From NCBI RefSeq assembly GCF_010093815.1, contig NW_022985551.1, positions 2,181,087-2,245,086 of the forward strand: 64,000 bases of DNA, in the 5' to 3' direction. Positions 44,761-55,094 of the stretch are shown in pieces. A program made the translations under genes and the position numbers. This stretch comes from Pseudovirgaria hyperparasitica (Eukaryota; Ascomycota; Dothideomycetes; Acrospermales; Acrospermaceae). The notes under the pieces are model-generated. The model was not told where the DNA came from and searched no databases. It saw nothing but the letters and a program-made list of their open reading frames with translations. How positions within the stretch are numbered: the first letter of the stretch is position 1; every line of letters starts with the position of its first letter.

Positions 44761-45838
44761 TGAATCAATCGATTCCACCGAGGGCTTGCCGCTATGATTC
44801 AGCTATCAAAGAATTGAAATTGAGTAACGACACTGGATGGAAATGATAGCTACAGGTGTCGATGTTGTGTTGGGCGGTATATGTATGTATGACGAGCAGT
44901 GCATCGGACGACGAGGGCAGGAAGATGAATATAAGTGAGTAGTAGCAGTAGCATCAAAAAGCCAACAAGTTCGAAATGAGATCATTCGAGCGCATTGGAC
45001 CGAGCTGGAAATGGTAACGCGCGACACATAGCAACGGTACCAGACGGCTAAGGACCAGTTAACCACTATTTCCAGCCAGTACGGACGAAGAGAAGCTTAA
45101 AGCCCGAGTCTGGGCGTCAACTATCAACACACCGAGCGGAGGGTCGGAGGAGCCGGAGCAACGTCCAGGAGCCAGTTGAGAAGGACATTTTGCGCCTCAA
45201 CAACACAACAACAGTGGAGAGGTGTAGTGGAAAGTCATGGCAACAACATGGGAGACAGATGTATCCGGGTCCGACCAGATGTGTAAGAGCTGTGGCGTCA
45301 GGCTGAGATCGACAATAAGATTCTCGCATGGCCAGGATTGTTTGCGATCCGAATACGCCTACGTTTGGCACACACCACCCCCCTCCCCCTGCCCTCTACC
45401 CCCGTCTCACCTCCTCACCCGGCAGGACATGGCAAGCAACAGTAGCCGGGAACAGGCGTGGAGCCGCTGCGGCTGGGCTTGTTTGGCCGCGCGCTGGCTG
45501 CAGTTTAGGCGGGCCTTCACCAAATCTTTAGGGGCCCGGTAGCCAATGCAGCCGTTATCCGAGTCCATCCGCGGCGGTTTTGTCAAGCTGTATCGACGTA
45601 ATTACTGTACATCCAACTCTCAAATGCCGACGGTCAAAACTCGCCGGGCGGACTTTGACAGCATCGCACAAATCATTTCGTCCTCGCATGTCACATTCTC
45701 TCCATACCATTGGACATAGCCTCGAAACACGTTGTCCTGGTTATTTTACTTGACACGCAAGCCATGGACAAGATTTAATATATCTTTACTGCGAAGTGCG
45801 TAGGTAATTGACATTGCCTCAGCGACGCCCTTCGTTCC
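44761..45838. other. 1.1-kb promoter region of the ABC transporter
   Basis: No gene is supported; the frame at 45237-45542 has no features. The sequence includes a pyrimidine-rich tract at 45378-45420 and a TCCGCGG motif at 45568-45574. Confidence 0.45.
45568..45574. promoter_or_regulatory. TCCGCGG motif resembling a pleiotropic drug response element
   Basis: The yeast PDRE core is TCCGYGGA. Here seven of eight bases match (the last base is C). It lies about 0.8 kb upstream of the ABC-transporter ATG, with a CCAAT box at 45543-45547. A chance match is possible. Confidence 0.3.
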
Positions 45839-46543
45839 TCAATCGACCGTCAATAGCTGCTCAAAGAACCCAGCAAACTCCCCACTCGGATGCCTGAGAT
45901 GTACTTCTAAAATCCAATGCAATCTATGGCCTTTCTTATCCATGCTCGCCATTGACTGTGTATTGCCACTCGTGATATAGTGTGTGATCTTGTTGTTTGG
46001 AATGCGCTCGTGCGGAAAGTCTCCAACTATGTGTCCAGCAATATCCGCATTCCATTCCCACCCGTCCTCCTTGGCGGCAGAAACAGCAATCTCATACAAC
46101 TCCCCTCCAGTCATATCAGGGCGCTGCTGATACATAGCCTTGATCTTGTGCCACATTGGATCAAGAGCATTTGCAAGTTTCTTCTTCTCCGGATCGTTTC
46201 CCAGGACATACGAGCGACCAAAGTCGGCCTCCCAGGCTTCAAATACCGGTCCCAGATCAATTACTAGAATGTCATCTTCTTCGATGATGCGATCAGGTGG
46301 GCTATCTCGGAATGGAAGTAGAGTGTTTGGCCCGCTTCTGATAAGTCGTTTGTGCCAATGCGTCCGCACGCCGTAACGCTCTTTGCCGAGCTCGTGGATC
46401 TTGTCACTCACAGCCTTCTCGCTCTGGCCTGGCTTGATAAGAGTCCTGCTAATCTCTTCGAACATTTGTATAGCTTTCGTCTCCGCATCTCGAAGAGCTG
46501 CTGCTCGTTCTTGCTCAGCAGTGGTCGCTGCTGAGGTCATCAT
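45839..46543 (-). CDS. M24-family metallopeptidase-like (Xaa-Pro/aminopeptidase fold) protein
   Basis: A 234-aa intronless single-domain pita-bread fold protein. Metal-ligand positions of the M24 family are recognisable: Asp in VIDLGPVFEAWEADFGR (two Asp), His in IAGHIVGDFPHE, Glu in WILEVHLRHP and a late Glu in GEFAGFFEQLL. The N-terminal creatinase-like domain of prolidases is absent, so it resembles methionine-aminopeptidase-size members. Whether it is a true peptidase or a creatinase-type hydrolase is unknown. I chose the first ATG of the pair at 46543; the frame upstream opens only from TTG. The gene is on the same strand as the ABC pump, 1.1 kb away. Confidence 0.85.
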   Translation of the reverse strand: MMTSAATTAEQERAAALRDAETKAIQMFEEISRTLIKPGQSEKAVSDKIHELGKERYGVRTHWHKRLIRSGPNTLLPFRDSPPDRIIEEDDILVIDLGPVFEAWEADFGRSYVLGNDPEKKKLANALDPMWHKIKAMYQQRPDMTGGELYEIAVSAAKEDGWEWNADIAGHIVGDFPHERIPNNKITHYITSGNTQSMASMDKKGHRLHWILEVHLRHPSGEFAGFFEQLLTVD

Positions 46544-46776
46544 GAAAGCTCCTTGCAGAGATACCACTAATGTCAATAATGGGTGTATTGAGGTATTCAA
46601 GCATCGAAGGATCTAAGGAGCATTCTTTAAACAATCGTGGGCGATGTACTGTATAATCCTTCGCGCGGGATAGATTCTACCTACCACGAAGTCGAACGTT
46701 CCACCTCATATTGAGTATTATGTCATCCAGCTTACTCAGGGGCTAAGGTGAGCCTTCTAATTTATTTCTAGAAAGT

Positions 46777-46865
46777 TCCCACGTATAGGTATACACCCAG
46801 ACGACTATAGTTGAGTTTATCTACGTGGGACGAAAGTCAATGCATATTCTACCTCTATAGTCGTC
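46777..46865. repeat. two interleaved inverted repeats
   Basis: The pair tcccacgta (46777-46785) and tacgtggga (46822-46830) interlocks with gacgactatag (46800-46810) and ctatagtcgtc (46855-46865). The left arm of the second lies inside the first, a pseudoknot-like order. Confidence 0.75.
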
Positions 46866-47863
46866 ATTCATATATTTTCAGACTCAAAGACACCGTGGAC
46901 ACTGCCATTGATGTTACGCAGTGAAGCATTCTTTGGACGTCCTACCTTTGTGTACAATGTTACTATCATGGCTGCATATAAACTGTTCTAATGTGACACC
47001 AGGCACGCCTCAGACCAGTTACACAGCCTGTACATAACACGCACGTACCTTAGGCCTCCAGCTTACTATAAATTCAACATCAATGCACAATCAGTCTCAA
47101 TCAACACGAACTAAAATGAAGTATCCAACACGCAAGTGAAGTTGAACCATTATGATCGTCTCTCATACAGTTATAACAGACCTCCAGAATGTATTTGCTT
47201 TACAGACAGGTTGAAGTGACGTCGGCCTCGGAGCGCCACTACTTGGCCATACTTGAAGAGTCTGACAAACTTGCTTATTGTAACGTCGCGCCACGCTTGA
47301 TTTCAGGCCCGGCGTCACTGTCTACGTCAGGCCTGGAAACTAATCACTAATAGATGATGCACCGCTTTGACTACGAAGAACTAGCTCTACACTGCAGCAC
47401 TTGTTAACCTAACATCTTCGTTAACTTGTTGAGGGGTGAATTGTACAAATGAGTTATACATGGTAACCTGCCACATGTGCTAGACTCATGTAATTTCCCG
47501 TGAGCGAAGCCCTGTTCCCATCCCTGCACATTCCCTACAAGCTTTTCTGCAGACATCTAACTGAGGGCAAAGTCCGTGGGCGGCGAACCCATCATGCCAC
47601 TATATCATCAGGAGATCGGCCGGACGCCGTTCGACCTGACATCTGTGCCACAATGCTCGCCTAGTATTAACATAGGTCGCCTCGTCTAACGGACCTAATC
47701 AGGACAATAGACTGGAAGACCGGATAGCAAGCTCATGCGCCAAGTCCCAAATAGGTATTTTGAAGATGGAAATGGCGACCCTGGTGGGCGAAGCAATGCC
47801 GATGTTACTCTTAACTGCAACCAGGGTTTATCAACCATGAAGATCCCTGATTCGAGTGATCAT

Positions 47864-47869
47864 TATAAG
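47864..47869 (+). promoter_or_regulatory. TATA-like element of the NIS1-like gene
   Basis: TATAAG about 140 bp upstream of ATG 48008. Its presence supports a downstream start and argues against the longer open frame. Confidence 0.4.
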
Positions 47870-48007
47870 TACTTAGATCTGCTCTTTGATCAATTCGACA
47901 TCAATCGCTCAAACACACCAACACTCGATCTCAACTACTTACCGACAATCTCCAAGCGCCAGACCATCTTCGTCCGCAAACCACATACCGACCTACCACT
48001 CTTCAAA

Positions 48008-48451
48008 ATGCGCGCTTCTATCCTCGCTGCTGTCGCCTCTATGACTTGCCTTGCCTCAGCCCGCATCGTCGGCTTCGCAGTTCCCAAAACCATAGCCACC
48101 AACTCTCCCTTTGATATCACTGTCATCTCCGAGAACTACATCCAATCGGCACAAGAAATCTCGATCGCGTACGGAGTTACCTCCGGCCCGGTGACACCAT
48201 ACCCAGGCACCCTTGGACGTCTCGTTGGCAGCGCCTACCTTGGTCCCGACGCGTCCAACACGCTGAGCAACATCACCATCACTGCTACATTGGATGGGGA
48301 CATCATTGAGAAGGGCGATGGGTTGTTTTCGGCTGCGCTGACGAGTTTGTATGGTGTTGCGTACGGACCAGTATTGCAGAACTTCAACGCGAGCATTACT
48401 GTTGGTGATGTGACCAGCGAGGAGCTGGTCAGGAGTGGTGCTGCTTACTAG
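48008..48451 (+). CDS. NIS1-like secreted effector candidate
   Basis: A 147-aa secreted protein. Residues 1-19 form a signal peptide (ILAAVASMTCLASA). The mature part starts RIVGFAVPKTIATNSPF and continues with ENYIQS, YGVTSGP, YPGTLG, SAYLGPDASN and a beta-strand-rich end with VTVGD-like ITVGDVT. This pattern matches the fungal NIS1 family (necrosis-inducing secreted protein 1). Its Colletotrichum member dampens plant immunity by binding the receptor-like kinases BAK1 and BIK1. The mature chain has no Cys, as expected for that family. I chose the ATG at 48008 rather than the in-frame ATG 47735, because only the shorter form starts with a signal peptide and has a TATA-like element upstream. 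Confidence 0.8.
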   Translation: MRASILAAVASMTCLASARIVGFAVPKTIATNSPFDITVISENYIQSAQEISIAYGVTSGPVTPYPGTLGRLVGSAYLGPDASNTLSNITITATLDGDIIEKGDGLFSAALTSLYGVAYGPVLQNFNASITVGDVTSEELVRSGAAY

Positions 48452-48927
48452 AGTAATAGTTTGCGAGACGGTTGTAGCTGTTTAGCATGTTTCAGGCCTA
48501 GCGAGCATCGTTGTCTAATTTTATATTGTGTAATTTGTACCTTTTAGACTCAATTCTTTCTATATACTCCTGAGCGTGTTGCAAACCTGTATTAGACCGC
48601 GAGCGCGACTCGAATTGAATCGCATATATCTCAAAATACACCCATTAGATAGAGTCTTCTTACAAGTAATGACTGCCACATTTTCTTGCGTTAGTCTATC
48701 ATGTCTCGTTTCTTACCACAAGTCCAACGAGTAGCATGGTTACCTATATCTGCCCATTCGCTTTAGTGACATGTCGATCGGGTTTGCACCTTCCTCTTTC
48801 GCACACCAGTGCATGCAGGTACAGCTACAAGGGTGCAGCTATGAATATATAGCTTTCAGTGAGATCCTTTCAGCATATTGACTACCTAGGTACGTTTTCA
48901 AGAGTAAACAAAAACTTGTTTGTCAAA
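48452..48927. other. 476-bp intergenic region before the secreted EEP gene
   Basis: No gene is seen. A TATATA element lies at 48846-48851, 77 bp before ATG 48928. The open frame runs upstream to an ATG at 48859 but that stretch is not protein-like and follows the TATA element directly. Confidence 0.45.
48846..48851 (+). promoter_or_regulatory. TATA box of the secreted EEP gene
   Basis: AATATATA stretch 77 bp upstream of ATG 48928; spacing is typical of a short-leader fungal gene. Confidence 0.45.
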
Positions 48928-49902
48928 ATGAAACCCATACCATTCACCAAAGCAGCATTTCTAACCACTCTCACCCTCACCCTCACCACGCCAGGCGTAT
49001 CATCCCAATACACAACCACATCACCCCTCTCCATACCAATCCGTCTCATAACCCACAACATCCGCTACGCAGCCACCTCTCTCTTCACCAACGAAGCCCC
49101 CTGGTCCACGCGCCGCCCCCTCATCGCCGCCGAACTCCACCACGTCGCCAACGCACCACCCAACTCGCTAATCTGTCTACAAGAAGTTCTACACAACCAA
49201 GTCGTCGACATCCACACGGATCTCAACGCCGGTACGACCGCAAACACAACAGCCACCGAATGGGCATACATCGGCGTAGGTTGTGATGACGGCGTCCAAG
49301 CAGGGGAGTACTCACCAATCTTCTACCGACCATCCGAATGGCGCCTGCTCTCATTCCGTACGGTCTGGCTCAGCGAGACGCCAGACGTGCCTAGCAAAGG
49401 GTGGGATGCGGGCAGTGTGCGAATTCTGACAATAGGCGTGTTTGCACATGTGGCGACCGGGCGGGACGTGGTGGCCATGTGCACGCATCTGGACAACCAG
49501 GGGACGGTGTCGCGATTGGAGTCTGCGAAGCTGATCATCGAGCGGATTAACGGGTATACGGGTGCGAATGGGACGGGCCCGGTTGTGCCGGTGTTGTTGG
49601 CTGGGGATTTCAATAGCGAGATGGGCCAGGAGGCGTATGAGGAGATGAGCAGTGCGGCATCGCCGGTTGTGGATTTGAGAGCGCAAGTGCCTGAGGGCAT
49701 TAGGTATGGAAATGTGAATACGTTTACGGATTTTACGGATGATACGGGGGATGATATTTTGATAGACTTTTTATGGGTAGGGCCAAATAATGCAAGTTTC
49801 TGGAAAGTGGAGGGATACGCGGTGCTGGCGAATAAGTTTGATAATGGGATTTATAGCAGTGATCACCGGGCTGTGGTTGGAGATGTTGTTTTGATGTCAT
49901 GA
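48928..49902 (+). CDS. secreted endonuclease/exonuclease/phosphatase-family protein
   Basis: A 324-aa intronless protein with a signal peptide (residues about 1-26, FLTTLTLTLTTPGVSS). The DNase I-like EEP core is visible: RLITHNIRYA, ICLQEV (the metal-binding Glu), MCTHLDNQG, LLAGDFNSE and SSDHRAVVGDV near the end, which supplies the catalytic Asp-His. All key residues are kept. Fungal proteins of this type are extracellular nucleases or phosphodiesterases, or act on phosphoinositides; the substrate cannot be told from sequence. Thr-rich signal region and N-glycosylation sites (NTT, NGT, NAS) fit secretion. Third codon positions switch from C-rich to G-rich at about 49,380. Confidence 0.87.
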   Translation: MKPIPFTKAAFLTTLTLTLTTPGVSSQYTTTSPLSIPIRLITHNIRYAATSLFTNEAPWSTRRPLIAAELHHVANAPPNSLICLQEVLHNQVVDIHTDLNAGTTANTTATEWAYIGVGCDDGVQAGEYSPIFYRPSEWRLLSFRTVWLSETPDVPSKGWDAGSVRILTIGVFAHVATGRDVVAMCTHLDNQGTVSRLESAKLIIERINGYTGANGTGPVVPVLLAGDFNSEMGQEAYEEMSSAASPVVDLRAQVPEGIRYGNVNTFTDFTDDTGDDILIDFLWVGPNNASFWKVEGYAVLANKFDNGIYSSDHRAVVGDVVLMS

Positions 49903-50370
49903 GGTCGAAAGTTGGAGATATTGTTAGTAGTATGATTGGTGGTCGTATGACGAGCCTGTGAGAGATTCGTCAAATGGCAACACGAGTCTTGCTAATCCTC
50001 ACAGCCCAGAAGAATCTATCCTGGAATAGGATGTATCGTACGCATGTCTTGACTTTTGACGATAGATGAAAAGAAGAAGCTCCCCAGTACAGTACTTCTT
50101 CGCCTTTGGATCCCCGCTGATTTCCGCCCCCGCCTCGCCTGCTAGTCCCGGCCCGCCACTACAGGTACCGGTCCAGCTTCCGAGAGCTTCACCACCTCGG
50201 TGGAGCTCATTTGCCGATACCAACAGCCATGCTCTGTTCATCGCAAATGGCTCTACAGAGGGCCTCTGTACATCTTCTAGGTCCTCTGGATATTCCACCA
50301 CGTTTCAATTGTCTGGTTGTACCCTCACCCCTTCATACCGTACTACTCCCACGTTGAAGTATCCTCAGCC
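49903..50370. other. 468-bp intergenic region before the thiolase gene
   Basis: No gene is recognised. Open frames cross the whole stretch (50066-50431), probably because the thiolase leader is pyrimidine-rich with few stops. Confidence 0.4.
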
Positions 50371-51659
50371 ATGGCAGGCTTCGTTCAGAGGGGCGTCAAG
50401 AATATCCTCCAAAAGAGGCCTAACGACGTAGTCTTTCTCTCTGCCCTTCGCACACCCGTAACGCGAGCAAAGAAGGGTGGTCAGCGTGATGCATACGACC
50501 ACGAGTTACTCGCTGCAGTACGTACACATATGGTCTCGGGCAACACAATCGTAACGCAACCTAGGTCCTCAAAGCTACGCTGGCGAAAAACCCGAACCTC
50601 AACCCGGCCAGAATAAACGATGTCATGATTGGTACAGTCCTGTCGGAGCTTGGTGGCTCAAAGGCTGGACGCATGGCCGCCGTACATGTCGGATACCCCA
50701 GCACAACATCTTTTCAAACAGTCAATCGCGCATGCGCCTCCGGCCTAGCAGCTATCACAGGCATAGCGCATAGCATTGCTGTGGGCGCGATCGACGTGGG
50801 AGTAGGAGGAGGAATGGAGAGCATGACACGAAACTATGGATCGAGAGCTATCCCGACCCAATTGTGGAACAAGCTAAAGGAGTCGCCAGTAAAAGAGGCG
50901 CGAGACTGCATCATGAACATGGGGATCACAGCGGAGAACGTCGCAGAACGGTATGGCGTGAACAGGGAAGACCAGGATGCGTTTGCGGCTCGCTCGCAAT
51001 TGAAGGCTGCAAAGGCACAAGAGGAGGGTCTATTCGACGAGGAAATAATTCCTGTTGAGACTATCTGGCGACCAGACCCGGAGGTATTGGAGAAGGAGGA
51101 ACTTATAACTGTAATTAAGGACGACGGCATCCGAGGAAACACAACCGTGGAAAAGCTCGCAACCATGAAACCTGCATTCAAGGAGAATGGAACACTTACG
51201 GCTGGAAGTAGCTCACAAGTCTCTGATGGTGCAGCTGCAGCTCTTATGATGAGGCGAAGTACGGCACAAGAACTCGGCTTGTCATCTTCTATCATTGGCA
51301 AATGGGCCGGTACCAAGACCATTGGCTGTGACCCCGATGAGATGGGCATCGGCCCTGCCGTAGCCATTCCTGAACTCCTTGAGTATGCAGGCATATCGAA
51401 GGATGACATTGGCATTTGGGAGATCAACGAAGCTTTCGCCAGCCAAGCTATATACTGTATAAGAAAGCTGGGGATTGATGAGTCCAGGGTAAATCCCAAA
51501 GGGGGAGCCATCGCGCTTGGTCATCCACTTGGAGCAACTGGGGCTCGACAACTGGCCACGCTGCTACCAGAGATGGCGCGTCAGGGACAGGAGCTGGGCG
51601 TGATCAGTATGTGCATAGGCACAGGTATGGGTATGGCGAGTTTGATTGTTCGGGAGTAG
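50371..51659 (+). CDS. 3-ketoacyl-CoA thiolase (acetyl-CoA C-acyltransferase)
   Basis: Two exons, 50371-50517 and 50565-51659, joined over a 47-nt intron (gtacgt...cctag), give 413 aa. The enzyme performs the last step of fatty-acid beta-oxidation, releasing acetyl-CoA. The acylated Cys is in VNRACASGLAA (about residue 106). The His sits in GGAIALGHPLGATG and the second Cys in CIGTGMGMAS, where the usual CIGGG has Thr. The N-terminus (MAGFVQRGVKNILQKRPND) is basic. It has a weak resemblance to a PTS2 signal, R-x6-Q, but lacks the last aliphatic residue, so peroxisome versus mitochondrion is undecided. There is no PTS1. It converges with the DUF3245-like gene, 75 bp apart. Confidence 0.95.
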
Positions 51660-51734
51660 ACATTGAAATTTCGACCGCCTTTGCGACTCTAAATGTGCTG
51701 GGAATCTTGTTCTGGGTAATATGCAGCCACTTTC

Positions 51735-52451
51735 TCATTCACCCGATAGGTCTTTCGCCGACTTCTTTTTCTTTTTGGATCTTGAGGCAAGTAGATCGTC
51801 AAGATATGACGTCGATCGCTTCGTGGCTCTGATTTGCTGGGTAATTTTGGTCTTTTCTGCTGGCGGTTGTGCAGTCTTGCTAATTTCATGCTCGCTTGAC
51901 TCCCCACTGTCGCTGTGGGCATCCTCATGTCTACGGCCATTGGACGCCTCGTTGCGAGACTGTCGTGATTTCTTGGACGATGTGAACATTGACGCCCTAC
52001 CCTCCTCCTCGTCGCTTGCGTCCTGAGGAGCTGCAGTTCGGGGAGGATTACGTGTTGTAGAACTCTCCGTAACTGCTGGCGGCCCTCTCGGTCGCTGGGC
52101 CCTCTCTTTTGCAACCTTCTTCCCAAGGAGATTCTGTAGCAGCTTGTCATTTGAGGTGAACCTGCGGCGGTTGAGGAAGTCGTCATCGAAGTTCTGCGCG
52201 CCCATACCGAGACTACTAGACACTCAGCCATCATGCCTGCAGATATGTTGGGTCTAAACTGACGTTTCGGGTCCGCTCACAGCGAAGTCTTTCTCCTCTT
52301 GCTGGAATGCGTGTTCAGACTTTGTAGGCTGAAGCTGCTCATCAGAGTTCGGAGACAGCCATGACGCTGCTATTCGCTGTAAGTTTGCGCGACTGACATT
52401 CGCCTTATTGTATATTATGTCCGCTTCGGAAGCCTGTTTCGGAGCTGGCAT
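51735..52451 (-). CDS. DUF3245-like hydrophilic protein
   Basis: Two exons, complement of 52264-52451 and 51735-52215, joined across a 48-nt intron (gtcagt...gtctag), give 222 aa. The join yields SGPETSLGMGAQNFDDD and reads into DDDFLNRRRFTSNDKLLQNLLG, a block I associate with the fungal DUF3245 family of unknown function. The start MPAPKQASEADIIYNKANV is conserved-looking; an ATG two codons upstream is also possible. The C-terminus is Lys-rich (SRSKKKKKSAKDLSGE), suggesting nuclear or nucleolar location. The gene shares a 275-bp divergent promoter with LSC2. Confidence 0.72.
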
Positions 52452-52726
52452 GATCATATGTAAGTGTACGTAGCAGCGCAAGATGATAGCTTGTGCGAGC
52501 GATACGAATCAGGTTTGGAAGCGCGGCGCGATTTAATATTTATATCCATGCAGGGTTTATGTCGCTGCTTTCTTCTTGAGTTCCCGGCTTGGCAGCCGCA
52601 ACAACTCGTCGAAACCTTGATCAACCGCATCCGAGGTCTTTTCTAGGGTTATCTGCTTTGCAACCATCTCAATAGCACCTTTTCGTTACCTCGTCTGCTC
52701 TACAACTTGTATTGCAGCTCGTCACA
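52452..52726. promoter_or_regulatory. divergent promoter of DUF3245-like gene (-) and LSC2 (+)
   Basis: A 275-bp gap read out in both directions. A CT-rich stretch with cctcgtctgctctac just before ATG 52727 is typical of a fungal leader. No regulator site can be named. Confidence 0.45.
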
Positions 52727-54392
52727 ATGTATAAACTTGCCAGCAGCAGGCCACTGGCCTCTTTCGCTACAGCAGCCAGGGTACGTATACCCTTCTCCTC
52801 CGGAGGTCTCTTCCGCGAGCGCCATTATATATGAGGACTCATTGCTGATTGATAACGATAGACATCCCTCAGAGTCCCCTTAGTTCAACAGACAAGAAAC
52901 CTATCTATACATGAATTCCGATCTGCTGCGCTGCTGAAGAGTGTACGAAGCATTCTGCGCCCAACTTGAACCAGATGCTGATAAGATGATGACAGTATGG
53001 TATTGGTGTTCCTGCTGGAGATGTTGCGTATTCACCCGCAGAAGCTGAGAAAATTGCAAAGTCTATTGGTACCAAAACATAAGCTTCAAGAGAACGTTGA
53101 ATTATGCTAATGTCTTCTAGGCGGGGAGGATATGGTCATCAAGGCACAGGTTCTTGCTGGCGGTCGCGGGAAGGGTACTTTCGATAACGGGTTCAAGGGT
53201 GGTGTCAGGGTCATCTACTCGTATGGTAGTAGGATTCGCGTTGCGAAGAAATACTGACCTTATCTCGTAGACCCACTGAGGCCAAGATACTAGCTGACCA
53301 GATGATCGGCCATAAACTGATCACGAAACAAACGGGCGCTGCCGGACGTCTGTGTAACGCTGTCTACATTGTGGACCGCAAGTACGCCCGTCGAGAGTTT
53401 TACTTGGCCATTCTCATGGATCGAGGAAGCCAGTCACCAGTAATCGTCGCTTCCTCTCAAGGTGGGATGGACATCGAAACCGTCGCGAAGGAGAACCCCA
53501 AGGCTATCATTACGACCGTTATCGACATTCACAAGGGTGTGACCGATGATATCGCACGGAACATCGCTACTGAGCTTGGCTTCTCCGAACAATGCATCGA
53601 GGACGCAAAGGACACGATTCAGAAGCTGTACAAGGTCTTCATGGAGAAGGATGCTACTCAGATCGAGATTAATCCCCTCTCCGAGACTACGGACCACCAG
53701 GTTCTTGCTATGGACGCTAAGCTTGGGTTTGATGATAATGCAGAGTTCCGCCAAAAAGATGTGTTCGAATGGCGGGACACTACACAAGAAGACGCCGATG
53801 AGGTCAAGGCTGCCGAGTGTGGTCTCAACTTCATCAAGCTCGATGGTGATATAGGGTGTCTTGTAAATGGCGCAGGTCTTGCTATGGCCACCATGGACAT
53901 CATCAAGTTGAATGGAGGCAACCCAGCTAACTTCTTGGACGTTGGCGGTGGTGCCACTCCCGAGGCCATCAAACAGGCGTTTGATCTTATCACCAGCGAC
54001 CCCAAGGTAACTGCCATTTTTGTTAACATTTTCGGTGGTATTGTCCGTTGCGATGCTATCGCAAAGGGTCTAATTGCTGTCGTTGAGAGTATGAACCTTC
54101 GCACACCGGTCATTGCTCGTCTGCAGGGCACCAACATGGAGGAGGCGCACAAGCTGGTAAGCTCTAGTCACAATCTATAACAGCTCGGTATACTCACTTA
54201 TTCCTTAGCTAAATGACTCTGGACTAAAGATTTTCTCCATTGACGATCTTCAAACTGCCGCTGAGAAGTCAGTGCAACTTTCGAAGATTGTGAAGACTGC
54301 GCGTGAGATCGATGTTGGAGTATGCTCATCCCTTTCTATATATACATCTCATGCTAACATTACGATAGGTGGAATTCAATCTAGGTCTATAG
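52727..54392 (+). CDS. LSC2: succinyl-CoA ligase beta subunit, mitochondrial
   Basis: Seven exons: 52727-52780, 52862-52942, 52996-53068, 53121-53220, 53271-54156, 54209-54319 and 54369-54392. All phases agree, giving 442 aa. With the alpha subunit it converts succinyl-CoA to succinate, making ATP or GTP in the TCA cycle. The N-terminus is a mitochondrial presequence ([19 protein letters not shown], then [11 protein letters not shown]). ATP-grasp parts are [31 protein letters not shown] and [13 protein letters not shown]. The CoA-ligase domain shows [27 protein letters not shown] and [14 protein letters not shown]. The last coding exon is only 24 nt (VEFNLGL). Six introns in an otherwise intron-poor window. 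Confidence 0.97.
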
Positions 54393-55094
54393 AAACATTT
54401 CCTTGTTTCCTTTCTTACTGATCTACGCAGTCACATGAATGGGGCATGCTAGCTTTCTCCAACTCGCCTGTATCATGAATTGAGCCATTAAGGATTCCTT
54501 TTCTTGTCAACTATATCTTCCATAGGATTGCATTCGATGGCATTTGCAAGTAACATAGAGTCTGTTTAGCCTACTCTTTATCTGGATCTCAAATTCAATG
54601 ATCCGACGCATATTGAGTACGATGCCAGAGCGATAATTATCAGCAATCTGGGTGGGAACTGTGGCCAAGTGCTTCATTAATATACATACCGTCGACACGA
54701 CCCTACCTCACCGGTCCGATCCATATGGCACAACCCTCTAGCTGCGTTTCGCGATCCTGACTACTTGTTTGTGCCGTATATGTGTTATCACAATTGTTCT
54801 CATGTGCATTCTCGCGTCGAACACCCATGCAGTTTACTAACTGGCGAACAGCGAAACGGTCTCCACCTTGTCTGTCCTGGTGTGGGGACCTGGAAGGGCC
54901 CGCTTACCGAATGTGACTTCATACCTGGTACCTTTGCCGGCCTTGCAGGTCTGACTGGGGCAAGATATTAGGCAATGGCCTACCGCGATGATGCAAAATA
55001 GTTCTTCAGTCTTATCGTGCTTCTCTCTTGCATCCACCTGGAAACATCTGATTCCACCCACAATCTTATATCTCAACCACGAGTAATAAATAAT
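54393..55094. other. 702-bp intergenic region before the reductase gene
   Basis: No gene is recognised. Holds the LSC2 3' UTR and the promoter of the reductase gene. An open frame at 54765-54971 has no conserved features. Confidence 0.4.

Larger units (their letters stand above)
46544..48007. other. 1.5-kb intergenic region, divergent promoter of M24 gene and NIS1-like gene
   Basis: No gene is supported. The NIS1-like frame is open upstream to an ATG at 47735, but that part has no protein-like features. Contains two interleaved inverted repeats (46777-46865), a TGACGTCG half-palindrome at about 47216 and a TATA-like sequence at 47864. Confidence 0.5.

Noticed and set aside
47735-48007. N-terminal extension of the NIS1-like frame
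   Set aside because: The 91 extra residues have no features, would bury the signal peptide, and lie across the TATA-like element.
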